Positions 1 to 7,153 of a DNA stretch of 17,161 nt are shown here, piece by piece. The DNA comes from Sphingomonadales bacterium UBA7473 (GTDB lineage Bacteria > Pseudomonadota > Alphaproteobacteria > Sphingomonadales > Sphingomonadaceae). Within the stretch, counting starts at the first letter, position 1. The number at the start of each line of letters is the position of its first letter. The position numbers and the translations under genes were made by a program. The notes beneath the pieces are model-generated. The model searched no databases, was not told the origin of the DNA, and saw only the letters and a list, made by a program, of their open reading frames with translations. The stretch is taken from NCBI GenBank assembly GCA_002478575.1, contig DLOX01000268.1, forward strand, positions 3,750 to 20,910. Reading direction: 5' to 3'.

Positions 1-771
1 GGCGAATGCTGGACCAAGAAGCACGCAACCGTCATGATCCTTGGCGATACTTGCACCCGGGCCTGCGCCTTTTGCAATGTGAAGACAGGGATGCCGCGTG
101 CGGTCGATGCGTCTGAGCCGCAACATGTTGCCGATGCAGCCGCTGAGCTTGGGCTTCAACATATCGTTGTAACCTCAGTGGATCGGGATGATCTGCCAGA
201 CGGTGGCGCATCGCAATTTGTCAAAGTGATCAATGCGCTGCGTTCGACCACACCCAACACGACGATTGAGATATTGACGCCCGATTTCCGCAACAAAGCC
301 GAAAGCGCTGTAGAAGCGATCATTCAGGCGCGGCCAGACGTTTATAATCATAATCTTGAAACCGTGCCGAGGCTCTACCCAACGATTCGCCCCGGTGCGC
401 GCTACTATGCCTCGCTTCGCTTGTTGGAGAGCGTGAAGCGCCATGATCCATCCATCTTCACCAAATCGGGGGTGATGCTTGGCCTCGGTGAAGAGCGGAT
501 GGAGGTCCACCAAGTGATGGACGACATGCGCAGCGCCGACATCGATTTTCTGACGATGGGCCAATATCTGCAGCCAACCCCGCGCCATGCCAAGGTGCAG
601 GATTATGTGACGCCGCAAGCCTTTGATGCTTATGCTGCGATTGCGCGGGCAAAGGGCTTCTTGCTCGTTGCGTCTAGCCCGCTGACACGATCAAGCTATC
701 ATGCAGATCGCGATTTTGCCGCCATGAAGGCCGCTCGTGATGCGCAATTGGCAAAGGCCAACGCCCGCTAA
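1..771 (+). CDS. lipA: Lipoyl synthase, 5' end outside the window
   Basis: This is a radical SAM enzyme that inserts two sulfur atoms into octanoyl groups on lipoyl-dependent proteins, the last step of lipoate synthesis in the cytoplasm. The reading frame is open from base 1, where it reads GECWTKKHATVMILGDTC, so the start lies upstream; the Met at base 34 is internal. Counting visible residues, C18, C22 and C25 form the radical-SAM CxxxCxxC motif (CTRACAFC). C3 is the last cysteine of the auxiliary-cluster motif, whose other two cysteines are lost upstream. The RSSYHAD stretch near the C-terminus carries the serine that ligates the auxiliary cluster in this family. The 256 visible residues cover most of a roughly 300-residue protein. 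The stop overlaps the next start by one base (TAATG), which suggests coupled translation with the Coq10-like gene. Confidence 0.97.
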   Translation, partial: GECWTKKHATVMILGDTCTRACAFCNVKTGMPRAVDASEPQHVADAAAELGLQHIVVTSVDRDDLPDGGASQFVKVINALRSTTPNTTIEILTPDFRNKAESAVEAIIQARPDVYNHNLETVPRLYPTIRPGARYYASLRLLESVKRHDPSIFTKSGVMLGLGEERMEVHQVMDDMRSADIDFLTMGQYLQPTPRHAKVQDYVTPQAFDAYAAIARAKGFLLVASSPLTRSSYHADRDFAAMKAARDAQLAKANAR

Positions 772-1244
772 TGCCGCAGCATAGCGAGACGCGCTTGCTG
801 CCTTATTCGGCGGCGCAAATGTATGATTTGGTGGTTGATGTGGCGCGCTATGCGGAGTTTCTGCCGTGGGTTAGCGCGGTTCGGGTGCGATCCAACACCG
901 AAGCAGAGATGCTTGCCGACCTAATCGTCGGCTTTAAGGGCATCCGCGAAACCTTCACGTCCCGCGTGATGAAGAAGCGCGCGTCGACTGTTGAGGTCGA
1001 TTATATCGACGGACCCTTGAAGCATTTGAAAAACCGCTGGAGCTTTGAGGATCGGCCTGAAGGCGGATGCGCTGTAGGCTTTTCAGTGGACTTTGCCTTC
1101 AAATCGCGGGTGTTCGAAGCAATTGCTGGGCAAGTGTTTGAACGGGCGCTGAAAAAAATGACCGACGCGTTCGTTGGCCGGGCCGAAGCGCTTTATGGAG
1201 CAGCACCGGGAAGCAGCAGCTCAAGCGCCATCAGCGCTGCCTGA
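771..1244 (+). CDS. Coq10/RatA-family START-domain protein
   Basis: The 157-residue protein belongs to the Coq10/RatA family of START-like (polyketide cyclase/dehydrase) lipid-binding proteins. Typical features are the N-terminal 'TRLLPYSAAQMYDLVVDVARYAEFLPW' region, the 'GFKGIRETFTSRV' strand, the 'DGPLKHLKNRWSFE' strand and a long C-terminal helix (about 115-140). Family members bind ubiquinone and support its use in respiration. The E. coli relative was also described as a toxin (RatA), but the lipA context in alphaproteobacteria favours the Coq10 role. The start overlaps the lipA stop by one base. The last 16 or so residues, rich in serine and alanine, are read from DNA that also encodes the end of cinA on the other strand, so this tail is probably dispensable for the fold. 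Confidence 0.9.
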   Translation: MPQHSETRLLPYSAAQMYDLVVDVARYAEFLPWVSAVRVRSNTEAEMLADLIVGFKGIRETFTSRVMKKRASTVEVDYIDGPLKHLKNRWSFEDRPEGGCAVGFSVDFAFKSRVFEAIAGQVFERALKKMTDAFVGRAEALYGAAPGSSSSSAISAA

Positions 1245-1720
1245 ATACGGATCGCGCCGCGCCCTTCATTGGGGAAGAGCTTCGTATCTGCAATCACATC
1301 ATCAGGATCTTGATCGCGCCGCGCTCTAGCGAAGACGACGGTACCGACCGGCTTCTGCTCGCTGCCGCCACCCGGCCCAGCGATGCCCGTGATCGAGACG
1401 GCGATATCGGCCTCTGATCGATCAAGCGCGCCTTGCGCCATCGCCCAAGCGGTTGCGATGGAAACCGCACCAAAGGTCGACAATATGTCGATATTGACGC
1501 CAAGCGCGCGCATTTTCGCTTCGTTGGAATAAGTGACAAAGCCACAATCCACCACTTCTGATGACCCGGCAATTGCCGTCAGTGCGGACGCGACAAGGCC
1601 GCCGGTGCAGCTTTCTGCAACGGCGACACGGCGGCCAAGCGCTTTATTCTCGGCAATCACGCGCTCGGCCAGCTCGACCAAGCGGCTGTCCAAGCCATCA
1701 AGAAGGGTGGCGTCGCTCAT
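1193..1720 (-). CDS. CinA C-terminal-domain protein (PncC-type NMN amidohydrolase)
   Basis: This 175-residue protein is a stand-alone CinA C-terminal domain, the size of E. coli PncC/YgaD. That family deamidates nicotinamide mononucleotide to nicotinic acid mononucleotide in pyridine nucleotide salvage. Visible family motifs are AESCTGG (35-41), 'GFVTYSNEAKMRALGV' (60-75), SITGIAGPGGG (109-119) and PVGTV (124-128). The N-terminal molybdopterin-binding-like domain of full CinA is absent, as is usual in alphaproteobacteria. The start codon shares an ATGA overlap with the stop of the upstream secreted-protein gene, so the two are co-translated as the end of the ispDF operon. The 3' end runs 52 bases into the convergent Coq10-like gene. 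The enzyme activity is inferred from the family. Confidence 0.92.
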   Translation of the reverse strand: MSDATLLDGLDSRLVELAERVIAENKALGRRVAVAESCTGGLVASALTAIAGSSEVVDCGFVTYSNEAKMRALGVNIDILSTFGAVSIATAWAMAQGALDRSEADIAVSITGIAGPGGGSEQKPVGTVVFARARRDQDPDDVIADTKLFPNEGRGAIRIQAALMALELLLPGAAP

Positions 1721-2286
1721 TTCGTGGCTGTTGTGCCAACAGGACGCGCAATAGGCGCAGGGCGCGCGTCGCTGGCCTTGCAGATCGAAAAGCTCCCAGC
1801 AGGGCCGGCTTTCGCGCCGCCGGACAGATCCAGGATGGCGACGAGCAGATCCGCCATATTATCGGCAGGAAGGGGGGCAAGGGCCGCCATCGCGCGATCA
1901 AAGCCGGCGCATTGTTCGGGCTTAATGCCTTTGCTGATCTCAGAGCCGATGACCGTTCCAATAAGCGGCTTCAAGGCCTCATCAGGAAGGGATTCGAGCA
2001 AGGCCGCCTGATCCTTCGCCAATTTGCTTATGCTCCCTTTCGCGACAGCCCAAGCCCCATCGGCGGAAACGCGATAGCGATTGACCATGTCTGTGCCCGA
2101 TTGAGCGAGAAAAGCCGATGGCTCAAGCGAAGGGCGACATTTGTCGGCAACGCCCTTGATAACATCGGGCATCGCGACTTTGACGAGCGCTTGCGCTTCG
2201 GCAGGCGTCATACAGTCTTGCGCTGCGGCGATCGCTGGGTTCGTTATCAAGGCCGCCGCAACAGCCAAAGCAGACAGTTTCTTCAT
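1717..2286 (-). CDS. Small secreted four-cysteine protein, function unknown
   Basis: I do not recognise the family. The 189-residue product begins with a clear Sec signal peptide: KK, a hydrophobic stretch at 5-19, and a likely cut after AIAAA near residue 22. The mature part has exactly four cysteines (C25, C50, C126, C169), consistent with two disulfides in the periplasm. The body is mainly alpha-helical by composition, and the C-terminus is a proline/alanine tail (about 170-189). The gene is expressed as the middle of an operon: one base separates it from the ispDF stop, and its stop overlaps the cinA start as ATGA. The Shine-Dalgarno AGGGAG lies inside the end of ispDF. From memory of related genomes, this position is often occupied by pgpA, which I do not see here. 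Confidence 0.85.
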   Translation of the reverse strand: MKKLSALAVAAALITNPAIAAAQDCMTPAEAQALVKVAMPDVIKGVADKCRPSLEPSAFLAQSGTDMVNRYRVSADGAWAVAKGSISKLAKDQAALLESLPDEALKPLIGTVIGSEISKGIKPEQCAGFDRAMAALAPLPADNMADLLVAILDLSGGAKAGPAGSFSICKASDARPAPIARPVGTTATK

Positions 2287-2287
2287 A

Positions 2288-3436
2288 TCATTCTCCCTTG
2301 AGACTTATTGTGGCCATGGCCTGCGCCGCGATCCCTTCGCTACGGCCGGTAAAACCCAATTTTTCAGTTGTGGTGGCTTTAATGCTAACGTCAGCAAGAG
2401 GCATCCCCAAAAGTTCAGCAACACGCGCTTTCATCGCATCGCGGTGCGGGCCGATCTTTGGGGCTTCACAGATGATGGTGACGTCGACATGCTCAATCTG
2501 GCCGCCGCGTGCGATGATCTGATTACGGGCATGTTCCAAGAAGAGATGCGATGCTGCCCCCTTCCATTGCGGATCAGAAGGCGGGAAGAAGGTTCCAATA
2601 TCTCCTGCGCTTATGGTACCCAGCAGGGCATCGGTCAGGGCATGAAGCGCCACATCGGCATCGCTATGCCCGGCTAGGCCCTTGTCATGGGGGATCAGCA
2701 CACCGCAAAGCCACATCGGTCGGCCTATTTCGAGCCTGTGGACATCATATCCGGATGCCGTTCGGTAACGCATAGGCGCGGCTTTCAATTTCTCTGCGCG
2801 GTCAAGATCGCCGGGCAATGTGATTTTCTCTAAGTCAGCTGAACCGGGAATGACTGCAACGCGATACCCCGCTGCTCGGAGCATTTGAGCGTCATCGGTT
2901 GCGGCTGTGCCAGTCCAGCGTTGGTGGGCATCGAGTAGCGCGTCGAGACGGCCAGCCTGAGGCGTTTGCACGCGGACGAGGCCTTGGCGTGGAACGGTTT
3001 CGCCCAAGCCCTCTGCGGCCATCGCCAGCGTATCAACAACGAGCAGTCCGGGAATAGCCCCATCGTAGGTTTCAAGCGCAGCAATAAGATCATCAATGAC
3101 TTGGGCTGGGATGAAGGGGCGCGCCGCATCATGGATCAGGGCATGGCCAAAGCCGCCTGCGGCCTTGATCGCGTGAAGCCCCGCAACGACCGAATCCTGA
3201 CGTTCCGCGCCACCGGGAACCAATGTCGCGTCTACGTCACCCAGCACGTCGGCCATATCGCTTGACTGCCCCTCAGCATGGACCACGAACAAGCCGGATA
3301 TGCCCGGATGCCCTGCCAAAGCCTCAGCCGCGTGCCGCACCAGTGCCTTGCCATTAACGCGCTGAAACTGCTTGGGGATATCGCCGCCAGCTCGTTCACC
3401 TTTTCCGGCAGCGACAATGAGAGCGGCGATTGACAT
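2288..3436 (-). CDS. ispDF: Bifunctional IspD/IspF enzyme of the MEP isoprenoid pathway
   Basis: This 382-residue fusion carries out two non-consecutive steps of the methylerythritol phosphate pathway. The N-terminal IspD domain (about 1-222) transfers CMP to MEP. The C-terminal IspF domain (about 224-382) cyclises the CDP-ME phosphate to MEcPP. IspD motifs are 'LIVAAGKGERAGGDIPKQF' (6-24), HDAARPF (102-108) and 'TDDAQ' (180-184). IspF shows the metal ligands D231 and H233 in GYDVHRL and H257 in GHSDADV (256-262), plus TTTEKLGF (355-362). The fusion is common in alpha- and epsilonproteobacteria. It is the first gene of a three-gene minus-strand operon and diverges from dusB. The ATG at 3436 has only a weak Shine-Dalgarno, but it is exactly where the IspD fold begins. 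Confidence 0.97.
   Translation of the reverse strand: MSIAALIVAAGKGERAGGDIPKQFQRVNGKALVRHAAEALAGHPGISGLFVVHAEGQSSDMADVLGDVDATLVPGGAERQDSVVAGLHAIKAAGGFGHALIHDAARPFIPAQVIDDLIAALETYDGAIPGLLVVDTLAMAAEGLGETVPRQGLVRVQTPQAGRLDALLDAHQRWTGTAATDDAQMLRAAGYRVAVIPGSADLEKITLPGDLDRAEKLKAAPMRYRTASGYDVHRLEIGRPMWLCGVLIPHDKGLAGHSDADVALHALTDALLGTISAGDIGTFFPPSDPQWKGAASHLFLEHARNQIIARGGQIEHVDVTIICEAPKIGPHRDAMKARVAELLGMPLADVSIKATTTEKLGFTGRSEGIAAQAMATISLKGE
2291..2300 (-). promoter_or_regulatory. Ribosome binding site of the secreted-protein gene, inside ispDF
   Basis: The complement reads CAAGGGAGAA just upstream of the ATG at 2286. AGGGAG is a good Shine-Dalgarno and supports this start, even though it lies within the last codons of ispDF. 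Confidence 0.6.
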
Positions 3437-3547
3437 GGCGAGCGCCCTAGACGGTTCATGTTACCGCTGAAAGAGAAAGTTGGATTCATCCAACCTTGCG
3501 GTTTCCCCTCGATATCGCTAACGGATGCCCAAAATTTAGGCACTATC
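3430..3547. promoter_or_regulatory. Divergent control region between ispDF and dusB, with a perfect dyad
   Basis: The roughly 110 bases between the two divergent genes must hold promoters for both. At 3479-3494 lies GTTGGATTCATCCAAC, with 7-base arms (GTTGGAT/ATCCAAC) around a 2-base centre, a shape that suits a repressor or activator dimer. A TTGACA is present at 3430-3435, facing dusB and overlapping the ispDF start, but I see no convincing -10 box at proper spacing. The dyad is seen directly; its use as an operator is inference. Confidence 0.4.
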
Positions 3548-4546
3548 ATGCAAAATCTAAAGCCCATCTCCATTGGCCCCGTTGAAATCCCGGTGCCAGT
3601 GATCCTCGCGCCAATGACTGGCGTTACTGACATGCCCTTCCGCACGATTGTGCGGCGCTTTGGCTGTGGGCTGAATGTGACCGAGATGATCGCAAGCCAA
3701 GCGATGATTCGCGAGACACGCCAATCGCTTCAGAAGGCGGCGTGGCATCCCATGGAAGAGCCTGTTTCAGTTCAGCTGGCAGGCTGCACTCCCTATGAAA
3801 TGGGCGAAGCGGCGAAGCTCAACGAAGATCGTGGCGCGGCTATCATTGACATCAACATGGGTTGCCCGGTGAAAAAGGTCGTCAATGGCGATGCTGGATC
3901 TGCCCTGATGCGCGATTTGCCGTTGGCGGCTTCGCTGATCAAAGCAACAGTTGAGGCGGTTTCTGTGCCTGTGACGGTCAAGATGCGGATGGGCTGGTGT
4001 CATGACGCGCTCAATGCGCCGGAGCTTGCCCATATCGCCGAGGATTTGGGCGCAAAGCTGATCACCGTTCATGGCCGCACCCGCAACCAAATGTACAAAG
4101 GCTCTGCCGATTGGGCCTTCATTCGGAAAGTGAAGGATGCGGTTTCGGTGCCGGTCATTGCCAATGGTGATATTTGCTCGATTGAGGATGCTGTGCAGGC
4201 GCTTGAGCTATCGGGCGCGGATGGCGTCATGATCGGGCGCGGCGCTTATGGAAAGCCTTGGCTCATTTCCCAAGTGATGGCGCATTTGACGGGGGCGACC
4301 CCCATCGCGGACCCCTCGGTTGAAGAGCAATATCATATCATCATCGGCCATTATCAGGCGATGCTGGATCATTATGGTGAGATGACTGGCGTCAATATGG
4401 CGCGCAAGCATTTGGGTTGGTATACCAAAGGTTTAGTCGGCTCTGCTGAGTTTCGAAATGCAGTCAACCAGATCGCCGACCCGCGCACGGTGCTGGATAT
4501 GTTGGAGCGTTTTTACACGCCTTGGTTAAGCCGAGCCGCTGCCTGA
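3548..4546 (+). CDS. dusB: tRNA-dihydrouridine synthase B
   Basis: This FMN-dependent enzyme reduces uridine to dihydrouridine in the D-loop of tRNAs. The 332-residue protein has the TIM-barrel Dus signature: 'PVILAPMTGVTDMPFR' (17-32), 'VQLAGC' (75-80), 'DINMGCPVKKVVNGDAGSAL' (101-120) with catalytic Cys106, then KMRMGW, 'ITVHGRTRNQMYKG' and 'VIANGDI'. I start it at the ATG at 3548, where homology begins. An in-frame ATG at 3458 would add 30 residues without Dus similarity and would run through the dyad in the control region. One base separates its stop from the ntrB start, and the dusB-ntrB-ntrC arrangement matches the nifR3-ntrB-ntrC operon of many alphaproteobacteria. Confidence 0.95.
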   Translation: MQNLKPISIGPVEIPVPVILAPMTGVTDMPFRTIVRRFGCGLNVTEMIASQAMIRETRQSLQKAAWHPMEEPVSVQLAGCTPYEMGEAAKLNEDRGAAIIDINMGCPVKKVVNGDAGSALMRDLPLAASLIKATVEAVSVPVTVKMRMGWCHDALNAPELAHIAEDLGAKLITVHGRTRNQMYKGSADWAFIRKVKDAVSVPVIANGDICSIEDAVQALELSGADGVMIGRGAYGKPWLISQVMAHLTGATPIADPSVEEQYHIIIGHYQAMLDHYGEMTGVNMARKHLGWYTKGLVGSAEFRNAVNQIADPRTVLDMLERFYTPWLSRAAA

Positions 4547-4547
4547 T

Positions 4548-5615
4548 ATGGGCAAGCCCAAGCGCACGGCAGAGGATATTCTCGCGGCCCTGCCGATGGC
4601 GTTGCTGGTGATTGATGCGGACAATTTGATCCAAGACGCCAATGCTCAAGCCGAGGCGGTGTTGAACATGAGTGCCTCCACCATGATCGGCAGACGTCTT
4701 GACGCCATAGTCTGGCTTCCATCGGGTTTCGCCTCGCCGGATCGTGGTCCTTACGCGGCCTTTGACGTCGAGTTTCAGACGAGCAAAGGGCATAGGCTGC
4801 GGGCAGATCTTCACATGACTCCCTTTGCGGACCATGCCCAGTGGCGATTGCTGACGCTGGCCAACGCGCGGGATCATGGACTGGGATCGGGGCTGGAGCG
4901 GCAGGATAATCGCCGGACTGCCATCGCCATCGCAGCAACGCTGGCTCATGAAATTAAGAATCCGTTGTCCGGGATCAAAGGCGCAGCCCAGCTACTTGAT
5001 GGTCGCGTATCAGAGGCTGATGCCGCCATGACGCGACTGATCTGCACCGAAGTGGATCGTGTCGCGGCCCTCATCGATCGGATGGAAGGTTTCACTGACA
5101 CGCGGAAGTTGGCGCTTGAGGCGCAGAATATCCATTCCATCGTCGATCATGCCCGCCAAGTGGTGGAGCAGGGCTTTGGAGAGAAGTTGAACATTGTGGA
5201 GGAATATGACCCTTCCCTGCCGCCCGTTTTTGCGCATAGGGACTCGCTCATCCAGATTGTGATCAATCTCCTGAAGAACGCCGCTGAAACGGTCGAAGGC
5301 GCGGAAAAGCGCCAGGTTGTGCTTGCCACGCGATACCGCCATGGCGTCGCGGTTGCCTCCCGGCAGGGGGCAAAGCGGATGCAATTGCCGATTGAGCTTT
5401 GCGTGATCGATGATGGCCCCGGTGCACCGCCGGAGCTCGCAGACCAGCTGTTTGATCCTTTCATTTCGAGCAAACGGAGCGGGCAGGGGCTTGGCCTAGC
5501 GCTGGCTGACAAGCTGATCCGCGACATGGGCGGGCTTATTCAATATTCGAGAGAAGGGCGGCCGAGCCGAACCGTCTTTCGCCTCCTTCTTCAACGTGCA
5601 GAGGAAGTTGCATAG
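4548..5615 (+). CDS. ntrB: Nitrogen regulation histidine kinase NtrB (GlnL)
   Basis: This is the soluble sensor kinase that phosphorylates or dephosphorylates NtrC according to nitrogen status, normally through PII protein. In order, the 355 residues form a PAS domain (about 12-110), a HisKA dimerisation domain with the phospho-acceptor His134 in LAHEIKNPLSGIKG, and a HATPase domain with the N box 'NLLKNAAETVEG', G1 'DDGPGAP' and G2 'GQGLGLALADKLI'. There is no membrane segment, as expected for NtrB. The ATG lies one base after the dusB stop, and its own stop overlaps the ntrC GTG start (TAGTG), so dusB-ntrB-ntrC should be a single coupled transcript. Confidence 0.95.
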   Translation: MGKPKRTAEDILAALPMALLVIDADNLIQDANAQAEAVLNMSASTMIGRRLDAIVWLPSGFASPDRGPYAAFDVEFQTSKGHRLRADLHMTPFADHAQWRLLTLANARDHGLGSGLERQDNRRTAIAIAATLAHEIKNPLSGIKGAAQLLDGRVSEADAAMTRLICTEVDRVAALIDRMEGFTDTRKLALEAQNIHSIVDHARQVVEQGFGEKLNIVEEYDPSLPPVFAHRDSLIQIVINLLKNAAETVEGAEKRQVVLATRYRHGVAVASRQGAKRMQLPIELCVIDDGPGAPPELADQLFDPFISSKRSGQGLGLALADKLIRDMGGLIQYSREGRPSRTVFRLLLQRAEEVA

Positions 5616-7072
5616 TGCAAAAGGGCAAAATTCTTGTCGTCGATGATGACGCAGCCATCCGTACCGTTTTGGGCGAGGCTTTGCGTCGCGAAGGGCATGA
5701 GGTTGCACTTGCCGCGAGTGCAGCGGAACAGGCGCTTCGGCTCCGTGACTTTGCGCCCGATGTGATGGTGACTGACGTCATCCTGCCCGATGCGGATGGT
5801 TTGGACATGGTGCCTTCGATCATCGAGGCACATCCGGGCCTGCCGATCATTGTCATTTCGGCTCAGAACACGCTGTCCACAGCCGTTCGTGCGACCGAAA
5901 AGGGGGCATTTGAATATTTTCCAAAACCCTTTGATCTCAATGAATTATGCCATGCTGTTAAGGAAGCGCTGAAGCGTAGATCGTCCGCGGCTTCGAATGA
6001 GGCTGACCTTGATGATGACAGTGGGCTTCCTTTGGTTGGCCGCTCTGCGGCGATGCAGGATGTCTATCGCACCATTGCGCGTGTCGTTTCCAATGACCTC
6101 GGCGTCTTGATCCTGGGTGAATCGGGGACGGGCAAGGAATTGGTTGCCAAAGCCATCCATGATCTTGGCGGCCGCAAAGCAGGGCCATTCATCCCCGTCA
6201 ACATGGCAGCGATCCCGCGTGAATTGATTGAAGCAGAGCTGTTTGGGCACGAACGGGGGGCTTTCACCGGCGCGTCCGCAAGGGTGGCAGGGCGCTTTGA
6301 GCAAGCCGCCAAAGGCACGCTTTTCCTTGATGAAATTGGCGATATGCCCATGGATGCGCAAACACGCCTGCTGCGCGTGCTTCAGTCTGGCGAGTTTACG
6401 ACCGTCGGCGGCAATCGCCCGATCAAGGCCAATGTCCGCATCATTGCCGCCACAAACAAAAATTTGATGGAGCGCGTGGAAGCAGGATCCTTCCGGGAAG
6501 ATCTCTACTATCGGCTGAACGTCATCCCCATCAGCTTACCTCCCTTGCGTCAACGTCAAGAGGATGTGGCGCTTCTTGCCCGCTACTTCCTTGGGAAGGC
6601 CGCCGCAGAAGGGCTTCCGCAAAAATCCCTATCGGCGAGCGCGATTGACCATCTGATCGCTCATGATTGGCCGGGCAATGTGCGCGAGCTCGAAAATCTG
6701 ATGCGGCGATTGGCGATTTTGGCGCGCGATGATGTGATCGGCGGGGATCTGATCCTTCAGTTCCTGAGCCAAAGCGGCGCGGGTGACGCCAGACCCGCAT
6801 CATCCGGTTCTGGCCCCATGGCGCTAGAAGCTTCCGTCACGCAGCATGTCAGCGAATATTTCTCCAGCTTTGGGAGCGATTTGCCGCCAGACGGGCTCTA
6901 TCATCGCTTTGCGGCGATCATGGAACGACCGTTGCTGTTGGAGACGATGCAGCGCTGCAACGGCAATCAGATCAAGGCGGCAAAGCTGCTTGGGCTCAAT
7001 CGCAACACGATCCGGAAGAAACTCTCCGATCATGGCATTGATGCAGCCCATGGGCGAAAAAGGGTCGCATAA
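5615..7072 (+). CDS. ntrC: Nitrogen regulator NtrC (GlnG), sigma-54 activator
   Basis: This response regulator activates sigma-54 promoters under nitrogen limitation. The 485-residue protein has a receiver domain (1-120) with the acidic pocket D10-D12 and phospho-acceptor D54, and a long AAA+ domain (about 143-380) with Walker A GESGTGKE (168-175), the sigma-54-contacting GAFTGA loop (215-220), 'GTLFLDEIGDMP' and 'RIIAATN'. It ends in a Fis-type helix-turn-helix with 'GNQIKAAKLLGLNRNTIRKKL'. All parts needed for sigma-54 activation are intact. It starts at a GTG that overlaps the ntrB stop by one base. Confidence 0.96.
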   Translation: MQKGKILVVDDDAAIRTVLGEALRREGHEVALAASAAEQALRLRDFAPDVMVTDVILPDADGLDMVPSIIEAHPGLPIIVISAQNTLSTAVRATEKGAFEYFPKPFDLNELCHAVKEALKRRSSAASNEADLDDDSGLPLVGRSAAMQDVYRTIARVVSNDLGVLILGESGTGKELVAKAIHDLGGRKAGPFIPVNMAAIPRELIEAELFGHERGAFTGASARVAGRFEQAAKGTLFLDEIGDMPMDAQTRLLRVLQSGEFTTVGGNRPIKANVRIIAATNKNLMERVEAGSFREDLYYRLNVIPISLPPLRQRQEDVALLARYFLGKAAAEGLPQKSLSASAIDHLIAHDWPGNVRELENLMRRLAILARDDVIGGDLILQFLSQSGAGDARPASSGSGPMALEASVTQHVSEYFSSFGSDLPPDGLYHRFAAIMERPLLLETMQRCNGNQIKAAKLLGLNRNTIRKKLSDHGIDAAHGRKRVA

Positions 7073-7153
7073 CCCCGCCGACTGTTGCGGTTTTGCGACA
7101 AAGTGAAGCAAATGATGCTGTAATGTCGCACCGGCTGTGATAGATCGGCAACA
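7073..7153. promoter_or_regulatory. ntrC-ntrY spacer with nested dyad
   Basis: These 81 bases hold an inverted repeat TGCGACA (7094-7100) / TGTCGCA (7124-7130). Nested inside it is AGCA (7107-7110) / TGCT (7116-7119) around AATGA. No run of T follows, so a simple intrinsic terminator is not supported. It may be an operator or an RNA structure separating the NtrBC and NtrYX transcription units. Confidence 0.35.

Noticed and set aside
1561..2301. Plus-strand open frame of 246 codons opposite cinA and the secreted protein
   Set aside because: It is a shadow of two well-supported minus-strand genes; composition is arginine-rich and without motifs.
3458..3547. Thirty-codon N-terminal extension of dusB
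   Set aside because: It has no Dus similarity and would translate the dyad in the divergent control region; the ATG at 3548 fits the family start.
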